NCBI GenBank assembly: GCA_963823735.1
Contig: CAWGMO010000001.1
Span: forward strand, 248,001 to 312,000
Reading direction: 5' to 3'
Source: Actinoallomurus sp963823735
GTDB taxonomy: Bacteria; Actinomycetota; Actinomycetes; Streptosporangiales; Streptosporangiaceae
DNA: 64,000 nt
Position 1 is the first letter of the stretch; each line of letters starts with the position of its first letter. Under the pieces are notes generated by a model. It searched no databases, was not told where the DNA came from, and saw only the letters and a list, made by a program, of their open reading frames with translations. Of this stretch, positions 50,748 through 56,700 are shown piece after piece. The translations under genes were made by a program, and so were the position numbers.

Positions 50748-51197
50748 CTAGGTGAGGCCGTACACCGCGCCGATGATCGCGAGCAGTGTGCCCACGCCCA
50801 CGATGGTGAGGATGACACGCTCGTTCTGCTGCAGGCGCGCGCGTACGGTCGGGGAGTAGACGACCACGCCGGTGTCGCGGTTGGGGTCCTGCATCTGGTT
50901 CTTGCGGAACGGATTCGGCAGGCCGACCGCCCGCCACAGCGCTTCGTTCTTGACCTGCTGGTGCGGCGGGGAACACGCGAAGATGCGGCCGCGTACGGGC
51001 TCATGGCAGGCGAGCCCCTGCCGGGTCACCACCCGGCACACGGCGGGGTTCAGCGACACCTGGTAGAGGCACCAGATGAGCAGGTCGAGCAGTGCCAGCC
51101 GCCAGGACATCGTCAACAGCGCCGCGACTCCTAAGGCGGCGAAGCCCATCCACCAGACGTAACCGGGCTCCCGCCAACGCCGACGCCGTCGCCCCAT
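50748..51197 (-). CDS. membrane protein, function unknown
   Basis: This is a 149-residue protein. An Arg/Trp-rich N-terminus is followed by two close TMs (YVWWMGFAALGVAALLTM and LALLDLLIWCLYQVSL, about 12-50). A cytoplasmic segment has three Cys (AVCRVV, LACHEP, FACSPP), which could bind metal or form a small zinc structure, and a final TM (ILTIVGVGTLLAIIGAVYG) lies at the C-terminus. It is found in actinomycetes, but I cannot name a family. ATG 51197 with AGGAAAGGG upstream is preferred to the longer frame. It converges with dtd, four bases apart. Confidence 0.78.
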   Translation of the reverse strand: MGRRRRRWREPGYVWWMGFAALGVAALLTMSWRLALLDLLIWCLYQVSLNPAVCRVVTRQGLACHEPVRGRIFACSPPHQQVKNEALWRAVGLPNPFRKNQMQDPNRDTGVVVYSPTVRARLQQNERVILTIVGVGTLLAIIGAVYGLT

Positions 51198-51298
51198 GTT
51201 CCCTTTCCTCGCCGAGGTAGCCGGTGCACCTTCCGACGGAGAGAACCTTCCCATGAGCGCCGCCCATTATGATCTTGTTTGTCGTTCGGTTTACCGCA

Positions 51299-52261
51299 TT
51301 ATCGACGACGCAAGGCGATTTTCACGGTAGAACCCGTATCCGGCGACACGATGACCTCTTGCGCCGCCGACACACCGCCCGCGAGAAGCGTCTCCTCGAC
51401 CGGGATGTTCCGCTTGATCATCCCGAGCGCGATCGGGCCCATCTCGTAGTGGCGTGCCGCCGATCCGACGAACCCGACCGTGCGTCCGCCCAGCTCAATG
51501 GGCTCCCCGTGCGCCGGCAACCGGTCGACGCTGCCGTCGAGGTGCAGGAAGACCAGGCGCCGTGGCGGGCGGCCGAGGTTCTGCACCCGCGCGACCGTCT
51601 CCTGGCCCCGGTAGCAGCCCTTGTTGAGGTGCACGGCCGTGTCGACCCAGCCCGCCTCGTGCGGGATGGTGCGGTGGTCGGTGTCCAGGCCGAGGCGCGG
51701 GCGGTGGGCGGCGATGCGCAGCGCCTCGTGCGCCCACAGGCCGGCGAGCCGGGCGTTCCAGTCACGTCCGAGGTACTCACGCGGCACGATCAGCCCGTCC
51801 GTCGTCACGAGCGCGCCCTCGGGCGGCTCGGCGCCCGCGAGGGTCACGACGGCATACGACGCGGACTCGTCGCTGACCTCGACCCGCATCATGAACTTCA
51901 TCTTGTCGAGGAAGGCCGCCAGGTCCGCCGCCATGCCCGGCTCTACGTGCGCCCAGACCGCCTCGCCGTCGTCGACCAGCGCGAGGTGGTGCTCGACGTG
52001 CCCGTTGGGGCTGAGGAGCAGCGTCTCGACCGGCGTGTGCGGAGCCAGGGACTCCAGATGCTGGCTGGTCAGGCTGTGCAGGAGGCGCAGGCGGTCGGCG
52101 CCCGCCAGGCGTACGACCCCGCGGTTGCTCCGGTCGACCACGGCGGCGCCCGTGTCGAGCGCGCGTTGCTCGGCGGAGGGTTCGCCGTAGTGGGAGGCGA
52201 CCTCGGCGTCGGGCGGGTCGGCGGGCACGGCCCCGTGGGTGCTCAGCAGCGGGCTTTCCAT
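51299..52261 (-). CDS. ygfZ: YgfZ/GcvT-like folate-binding protein
   Basis: YgfZ proteins use tetrahydrofolate to support assembly or repair of iron-sulfur clusters. The 320-residue protein has the GcvT-like fold and the diagnostic motif NKGCYRGQETVAR (KGCYxGQE) near residue 210, with RLRLLHSLTSQHLESL near the folate site. ATG 52261 begins 10 bases before the fur-family stop, so the two are probably co-transcribed. It is the same neighbourhood as mycobacterial Rv0811c-Rv0813c (YgfZ and nitrobindin). Confidence 0.93.
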   Translation of the reverse strand: MESPLLSTHGAVPADPPDAEVASHYGEPSAEQRALDTGAAVVDRSNRGVVRLAGADRLRLLHSLTSQHLESLAPHTPVETLLLSPNGHVEHHLALVDDGEAVWAHVEPGMAADLAAFLDKMKFMMRVEVSDESASYAVVTLAGAEPPEGALVTTDGLIVPREYLGRDWNARLAGLWAHEALRIAAHRPRLGLDTDHRTIPHEAGWVDTAVHLNKGCYRGQETVARVQNLGRPPRRLVFLHLDGSVDRLPAHGEPIELGGRTVGFVGSAARHYEMGPIALGMIKRNIPVEETLLAGGVSAAQEVIVSPDTGSTVKIALRRR

Positions 52262-52271
52262 ACCCGCCAGA

Positions 52272-52688
52272 CTACGACGCCCGGCACTCCCGGCAGCGCC
52301 CGTAGACCGTGAGGTGCTGCACGTCGGTCTGGAAGCCGTACTCGCTCTCCAGGACGTCGACCAGGCCGCGGGCGACCGAAGGTGAGACGTCGTAGACCTC
52401 ACCGCACTCACGGCAGACCAGGTGGACGTGGTCGGCCTCGCTCGCCAGGTGGTACGTCGGCGGCTTGTGGCCGAGGTGGGTGTGCGTGACCAGGCCGAGC
52501 TGTTCGAGCAGCTCCAGCGTGCGGTAGATCGTGGAGATGTTGACCCCGCTCGCGGTGCGCTGCACCTCCGTGCAGATCTCCTCCGGCGTCGCGTGGCTCA
52601 GCGCCGTCACCGCCTCCAGCACGAGCTGGCGCTGAGGGGTGACGCGGTAGCCCTTGGCTCGCAACTCCTGATGCCACGGTTGGGTCAC
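52272..52688 (-). CDS. Fur-family metalloregulator (Nur/Zur/PerR type undetermined)
   Basis: This is a 138-residue Fur-family repressor. The winged helix (LRAKGYRVTPQRQLVLEAV, NISTIYRTLELLEQLGLV) is followed by the metal-binding dimerisation domain with ADHVHLVCRECGEVYDV and the C-terminal CRECRAS. The two CxxC pairs form the structural zinc site. The HVH and upstream His residues could bind a regulatory metal, but which metal is not decidable; Streptomyces Nur lies in a similar neighbourhood. The GTG at 52688 lies seven bases after a TACACT -10-like hexamer on the minus strand with no ribosome site, so it is probably leaderless. Confidence 0.92.
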   Translation of the reverse strand: MTQPWHQELRAKGYRVTPQRQLVLEAVTALSHATPEEICTEVQRTASGVNISTIYRTLELLEQLGLVTHTHLGHKPPTYHLASEADHVHLVCRECGEVYDVSPSVARGLVDVLESEYGFQTDVQHLTVYGRCRECRAS

Positions 52689-52716
52689 GTCGCCGAGTGT
52701 AGGAGAAAAAACTCCC

Positions 52717-52745
52717 TTGCCACCGTGAGCGGGCTGTTCTAGCGT
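52717..52745 (+). promoter_or_regulatory. sigma-70-type promoter for the structured RNA element
   Basis: TTGCCA (52717-52722), exactly 17 bases, then TAGCGT (52740-52745). The predicted start of transcription is about 52751-52752, just ahead of a perfect Shine-Dalgarno sequence. It is divergent from the fur-family gene. Confidence 0.6.
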
Positions 52746-52750
52746 GCTGT

Positions 52751-52962
52751 TCAACGGGAAAGGAGGTGGTCCGAAACTTATGCATAGTTCCAGGACTCGT
52801 GAGGTGGCTGTCCGCTAGTCGCCGTCCAGCCTTCGCTCATTCGCGAGGATGGAGCCCGGTCGAGGACGCGACCGGTGAATCCCAGGCAGACACCCGACCC
52901 CCGAGGCCGGCCGACCTAGTCCTGTCGGCCCCTGCACAGCAGGAGAGGCCCGGGGGTCGTTT
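52751..52962 (+). ncRNA. structured RNA / leader element with 12-codon ORF and terminal multibranch stem
   Basis: The only gene-free stretch longer than 300 bases in the window holds an ordered element. It contains a promoter, GGGAAAGGAGGTGG (a full anti-16S match), a 12-codon ORF and then stems. The first stem is CCGGTCG/CGACCGG (52856-52862 with 52869-52875). A final multibranch stem has outer CGACCCCCG at 52895-52903 pairing with 52951-52959; inside it are GGCCGAC/GTCGGCC (52909-52915 with 52924-52930) and CCTGC/GCAGG (52931-52935 with 52939-52943). TTTC follows the outer stem. No protein gene follows on this strand, so it is either a free-standing small RNA or an attenuator whose target gene is missing. 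I do not recognise it as a riboswitch class. Confidence 0.65.
52780..52818 (+). CDS. 12-codon leader-type mini-ORF
   Basis: ATG 52780 to TAG 52818 encodes MHSSRTREVAVR. The Shine-Dalgarno sequence AAAGGAGGT (52759-52767) is as strong as possible, 12 bases upstream, and a promoter-like pair precedes it. The strength of the signals compared with the tiny product suggests that translation of the ORF, rather than the peptide, matters, for example in attenuation. There is no run of one amino acid that would identify a sensed aminoacyl-tRNA; three of twelve codons are Arg. Confidence 0.55.
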   Translation: MHSSRTREVAVR

Positions 52963-52966
52963 CATG

Positions 52967-53008
52967 CCCGAAAGACCTGGCCCGAAAGACCTGGCCCGGG
53001 AAAGACCT
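52967..53008. repeat. 14-bp tandem repeat, three copies
   Basis: CCCGAAAGACCTGG at 52967-52980 and 52981-52994, and the variant CCCGGGAAAGACCT at 52995-53008, directly after the structured RNA element and touching the stop of the nitrobindin-like gene. It looks like local slippage. Confidence 0.85.
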
Positions 53009-53492
53009 ACGAGACGCGCTTGAGCTGAGCCGACAGGTGCGACTGCAGCCCGTGCCCCTCCGCGGCCATGTCGTAGGCGTATCCGAGGTCCTCACCGATC
53101 AGGCCGTACAGCCGCTTGCCCGCGGTGTACTCGCGCGCCGTCTCCGTCCGCGCGACGACGTCGGACCGCAGATCCACGCGGGTGCCGTCGACATCGCCGA
53201 TGTAGATCTCGGCGATGCCCGTCGGGTGCGCGAGCACCACTTCGATGCGGCCCCCGGGCGGGGTGCGCCAGTAGCCGCTCTCCCGCGCCAGCGGCGCACC
53301 GAGGTTGCCCTCGTCGTCGAGGCGCCAGGTGCGGCTGGTGTAGATGAGGTACGGCTTGCCGATATGGCTGAACGAGACTTCCTGTCCGAAGCGGAAGCTC
53401 TCGATGTCGGGGTAACCTCCGACGCCCGCTCCCTCCCAGTCACCCAGGAGGAACTTCAGCGGCTCAAGGTCGGGGTGCAGCTCAGGCTCCAT
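53007..53492 (-). CDS. FABP/nitrobindin-like heme-binding beta-barrel protein (DUF1794)
   Basis: This is a 161-residue protein with the nitrobindin signature LKFLLGDWEGAGVGGYP (GxWxGxG), the beta-barrel strands around YTSRTWRLDDEGN and ESGYWRTPPGG, and the C-terminal GHGLQSHLSAQLKRV, which contains the proximal His of heme-binding members. Relatives such as mycobacterial Rv0813c isomerise peroxynitrite through a ferric heme. ATG 53492. It is divergent from the GIDE-domain gene; upstream of the fur-ygfZ pair on the same strand but separated by the RNA element. Confidence 0.92.
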   Translation of the reverse strand: MEPELHPDLEPLKFLLGDWEGAGVGGYPDIESFRFGQEVSFSHIGKPYLIYTSRTWRLDDEGNLGAPLARESGYWRTPPGGRIEVVLAHPTGIAEIYIGDVDGTRVDLRSDVVARTETAREYTAGKRLYGLIGEDLGYAYDMAAEGHGLQSHLSAQLKRVS

Positions 53493-53615
53493 GTACGTTC
53501 AGCGTAGTCGGGAATCGCCGCGATAGCCTGATCGTGCTTGTTGATCAAGGCGTTCACGGGTGAACCGAAGAGTCCTCCAGCACGTCTGATCTTCCCAGGG
53601 TCGAGGAGGACACGG

Positions 53616-54272
53616 GTGTACGCGCTGATGACACTGCTGGCGGCGGGGATCGAGGCCGGCGCCGGAGCGGTCTCCAAGAAGGTCGGAGGCGCGCGCAGGC
53701 GGCGCACCATGAACCGCGCGGAGCCGCAGTCCGACGCCTCGTCCGGCACCCCCAGAGAGGTCGACGGCCATGCCGTCGCCGGGCCGGCCGGGCCCGTCAC
53801 CGCCCCGCTGACCGGCGAGTCGTGTGTCTGGTACTCCGTGACGATCCTCGAACGCTACGAGGCCTGGCGCCCCGGTCCGCTCGGGCCGACGAAGGTCGTG
53901 CGCGTCGCGAAGGCCGAGGAGCACACCAGCGGCCCGCTGTACGTCACGGGCGACACCGCCTCCGTGCGCGTCGACGTCCGCGGCGCGGAGCTGGACCTCG
54001 GCGAGCCGGCCTTCAGCGACTTCGCCGACACCCCTGGCAGCCCCCTCGCCGCACGCCTGACGTCCCTGCTCGGCGTCAAGCTCCGCCCGCGCCACCGCGA
54101 CCGTACGCTCGGCTTCGTGGTCGAGGAGCGCGTCGTCGCCGAGGGCGACCCGATCTACGTCGTCGGGCAGGCGCGTACGGAGCTCGGCGACCTGGTGATC
54201 GGCAAGCCGGCGATGCGCCCGTTCGTCGTTTCACGCACCTCGCCTGTGCGGGCCGCCGGCCACCAGGACTAG
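53616..54272 (+). CDS. GIDE-domain (E3 ubiquitin-ligase-like) protein
   Basis: This is a 218-residue protein beginning with a short hydrophobic segment (VYALMTLLAAGIEAGAGAV, about 1-19) and a basic patch. The GIDE-type domain follows: GESCVWYSVTILERYE, YVTGDTASVRVDVRGAEL and LGFVVEERVVAEGDPIYVVGQA. Bacterial GIDE proteins lack the RING finger of the eukaryotic MUL1 proteins and have no known enzyme activity. The GTG at 53616 has GAGGAGG (53603-53609) six bases upstream. A DsrE gene follows ten bases after its stop. Confidence 0.82.
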   Translation: MYALMTLLAAGIEAGAGAVSKKVGGARRRRTMNRAEPQSDASSGTPREVDGHAVAGPAGPVTAPLTGESCVWYSVTILERYEAWRPGPLGPTKVVRVAKAEEHTSGPLYVTGDTASVRVDVRGAELDLGEPAFSDFADTPGSPLAARLTSLLGVKLRPRHRDRTLGFVVEERVVAEGDPIYVVGQARTELGDLVIGKPAMRPFVVSRTSPVRAAGHQD

Positions 54273-54281
54273 TGTGCCGAT

Positions 54282-54644
54282 ATGGCACGATCACTCGTCA
54301 TCAAGGTGACGGCGGGCGCCGAGTCGCCCGAACGCTGCAACCAGGCGTTCACGGTCGCCGCCGCGGCGGTCGCCAGCGGCGTCCAGGTGTCCCTCTGGCT
54401 CACCGGTGAGTCGTCGTGGTTCGCGCTGCCGGGCCGTGCGAAGGAGTTCGAGCTCCCGCACGCCTCACCGCTCGACGACCTGCTGTCCATCGTGCTGACG
54501 GGCGGCCGGGTCACGGTCTGCACCCAGTGCGCGGCGCGGCGCGACATCACCGACGACGAGGTGCTGCCGGGCATCCGCATCGCCGGCGCGCCGACGTTCG
54601 TCGAAGAGGTCACCACCGACGGCGTGCAGGCCCTCGTTTACTAG
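54282..54644 (+). CDS. DsrE-family protein
   Basis: This is a 120-residue protein with the DsrE/DsrF-like Rossmann-type fold: LVIKVTAGAESPERCNQAFTVAAAAVASGVQVSLWLTGES, then the conserved Cys region VTVCTQCAARRDI and GIRIAGAPTFVEEV. DsrE-like proteins relay persulfide sulfur; two Cys (CTQC) are present here. In related actinomycetes this gene is near thiosulfate sulfurtransferase and DUF1416 genes, which are absent from this window. It ends within a long bidirectional terminator. Confidence 0.88.
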   Translation: MARSLVIKVTAGAESPERCNQAFTVAAAAVASGVQVSLWLTGESSWFALPGRAKEFELPHASPLDDLLSIVLTGGRVTVCTQCAARRDITDDEVLPGIRIAGAPTFVEEVTTDGVQALVY

Positions 54645-54729
54645 GGCGGGTCCGGTGGGTCTTGGCCGTCGCGAGCGGCCGCCCTCCGGGCACCGCGCAG
54701 CAGGCCGAAGACCCACCGGATACGCCCTA
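54642..54729. terminator. long bidirectional terminator containing both stop codons
   Basis: Inverted repeat of about 24 pairs: TAGGGCG (54642-54648) with CGCCCTA (54723-54729), a 13-base perfect stem TCCGGTGGGTCTT (54651-54663) with 54708-54720, and GGCC with GGCC inside. The dsrE stop TAG and the stop of the convergent phosphoesterase are the outermost pairs. Confidence 0.9.
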
Positions 54730-56148
54730 TGGCGCGCTGATCCCCGAGAGATCTCGGGCGACGACGCTGTTGCGGTCCGACACCGACGCGCCGAAGGACA
54801 GTTGCGGCCACAGGCCGTTCAGCTCCTGACGGCTGCGTTCGCTCCACTCACGCGCGAGGTCGCTGCGCGTCTTGTAGAAGTTCAGCGCGTAGCCGCCGCT
54901 GTGGATCCGCAGCAGCGAGAAGCCGCCGGGGTACTCCTTGGTCGCGCCGACCTCCTGCTGTGTCACGTGGGCGCAGGTCGGCAGCACCGTGCGCTTGTTG
55001 CGGTGCGTGTGCCCGGCGTGGTGCAGGAAGACCCCCGGCGCCCGCTCGTACGCCGCCATGATCGGGAGCGCCTGGCCGACGTCGAGTGACGCGGAGCCGA
55101 CGAGCGCGAACGGGTCGCCGGGCGCGACCAGCGGATGGTGGCCGAAGACCAGGGTCGGCTGGTCCTTGTGCGCCTTCAGGTCCGCCTCGAACCAGCTCAG
55201 CTGCTCCTTCGACAGGCCGCCCGCGTCGCCGCCGTTGCCCGGCTTGTCGTAGGTGTCCAGGCCGATGACGTGCAGGCCGTTCAGGTCGTGGGTGAAGTAC
55301 GTCGGGCCGTCGAAGAACTCGTCGCGGAAGCAGTCGTTGCCCTGCCACTGGCCCACGCTGCACGACGCGTACGGCGCGCCGTCGTGGGCGCGGTCGTGGT
55401 TGCCGCGCGCCACGAGGTAGTCGGTGCGGTAGGTGCCGAACCCGTCGAGCACGCCCTTGGCGGTGCCGAGGTCGCCGGGCACCGCCTCGGAGGAGACGTC
55501 GCCGGCCGCGAGGAGGTACGTCGCCCCGCGCGCCTTCGCGTCGGCGATGAGCGCCTTCGCCATGATCTCCGGGTACGGCGGCCTGCCCGGCACCTGTGAG
55601 ATGCCCTTGAACGGCAGCCCGCCGACGAGGCCGGCCACGGTCTCGCCGAGATGCAGGTCGTTGCAGAGCGCCACCGAGAACAGGAACCGGCCCGGCGGCG
55701 GCTGCGGCGTCGAGAACGAGAAGATCCCGACGCCCGCGGGTGTGCCCGCCGCCCCGGCCACGGGTGTCGGCGTCGCGCTCTTCCCGCCGGAACGCGCCTG
55801 GTAGTAGTACGTGCGGCCGGGTTCGAGGCCGGTCAGCTCCACGTAGTGGTACGGCGTGCCGGACGGGCCGTGCGCGGTGCGGTTCAGCCGGTCGGGCCGC
55901 GTGCCGAACACGATGTCGCCGTCGGACGGCGCGGGCTTCATCCGCCCGAGCCCGTCGTCGGTGCCGGGCTCGCCGGTGTACCAGGTGAGGACGGCGCCGG
56001 TCTCGGTCAGCGTCACGAGCTCCAGGTCGACGGGCCGGACGTCCGCCGCGTACGCGCGGCCGCCGTCGGCCATGGACAGCGCCGACACCCCCATCACCAT
56101 CGCGCTCAGACGCAGAAGCTCGCGGCGGTTCGGCCGGCAACAGATCAT
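54727..56148 (-). CDS. Tat-exported purple acid phosphatase-like metallophosphoesterase
   Basis: This is a 473-residue exported hydrolase. The twin-arginine signal is NRRELLRLSAMVMG, with cleavage near AYA (residue 34). An N-terminal fibronectin-like domain (about 38-145, VLTWYTGEPG and YYYQARSGGK) precedes the metallophosphoesterase core: ALCNDLHLGE (first metal site, D-x-H), LLAAGDVSSEA, RGNHDRAH (GNHD/E), FGHHPLV and HHAGHTHRNK. This is the plant-type purple acid phosphatase layout. Given phoPR in the window it may be phosphate-regulated, but I see no PHO box next to it. Its ATG overlaps the nuclease stop as ATGA. Confidence 0.93.
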   Translation of the reverse strand: MICCRPNRRELLRLSAMVMGVSALSMADGGRAYAADVRPVDLELVTLTETGAVLTWYTGEPGTDDGLGRMKPAPSDGDIVFGTRPDRLNRTAHGPSGTPYHYVELTGLEPGRTYYYQARSGGKSATPTPVAGAAGTPAGVGIFSFSTPQPPPGRFLFSVALCNDLHLGETVAGLVGGLPFKGISQVPGRPPYPEIMAKALIADAKARGATYLLAAGDVSSEAVPGDLGTAKGVLDGFGTYRTDYLVARGNHDRAHDGAPYASCSVGQWQGNDCFRDEFFDGPTYFTHDLNGLHVIGLDTYDKPGNGGDAGGLSKEQLSWFEADLKAHKDQPTLVFGHHPLVAPGDPFALVGSASLDVGQALPIMAAYERAPGVFLHHAGHTHRNKRTVLPTCAHVTQQEVGATKEYPGGFSLLRIHSGGYALNFYKTRSDLAREWSERSRQELNGLWPQLSFGASVSDRNSVVARDLSGISAP

Positions 56149-56669
56149 GCTCGGAAGCTAAGGCCAGCCGCCGGGCGGTGTCCATATCCGGATGTGGCCG
56201 CGCATACCGCCCACAGACCGGCGTGTGTACGGCGCGCGGTGTGCTCGGCGTCGCGGAGGGCCGCCGCGTGGGCGGTGTTCGGCGGCATCTCCAGGGTGCG
56301 GGCGAAGCCGCGGCGGACCAGGTCCGCCTCCACGAGCTCGCCGCGCGGTGTCCACAGGTAGAGGAGCCGCCGCCCGTAGCGGTCGTACGGCTCCGCGTCG
56401 CCCGCGGCGTACACGCGTGAGCCGGACGGGAGCAGGCGGCGCAGCGCGCGTGTCGCCTCCGCGCCGAAACAGTCACGCCGCAGCCAGGTCTCGGGCGCGT
56501 CCACGCCGATGAGCCGCGTGCGCAGGAGCCCGCCGCGTACGCGCAGCACGACCGTGTCGCCGTCGACGACGCGCGCGACGACCGCCGGCCACGCGCGGGT
56601 GGCGACGGCCGGGTGGCCCGGCGCACGGCAGGAGGCGGCCAGCAGCAGCACACCCGCCCACCACCTCAC
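56145..56669 (-). CDS. secreted thermonuclease-family lipoprotein
   Basis: This is a 174-residue staphylococcal-nuclease-like protein. The GTG at 56669 starts a short signal peptide with lipobox LAASC (Cys near residue 14). The SNase domain has VVARVVDGDTVVLRV, LIGVDAPET with the catalytic Asp/Glu positions, EPYDRYGRRLLYLW (Arg and Tyr) and VRRGFARTL. Such enzymes cut DNA and RNA with calcium. Its TGA overlaps the phosphoesterase ATG, which suggests coupled expression of a nuclease and a phosphatase, a sensible pair for scavenging phosphate from nucleic acid. The pairing's purpose is inferred. Confidence 0.9.
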   Translation of the reverse strand: MRWWAGVLLLAASCRAPGHPAVATRAWPAVVARVVDGDTVVLRVRGGLLRTRLIGVDAPETWLRRDCFGAEATRALRRLLPSGSRVYAAGDAEPYDRYGRRLLYLWTPRGELVEADLVRRGFARTLEMPPNTAHAAALRDAEHTARRTHAGLWAVCAATSGYGHRPAAGLSFRA

Positions 56670-56700
56670 GGTGAGCAGTCTGCACCGGCGTACCGACAAC

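Noticed and set aside
52964..53023. Small gene of about 19 codons after the structured RNA element
   Set aside because: It is made of the 14-base tandem repeat, has no usable ribosome site and overlaps the end of the nitrobindin-like gene.
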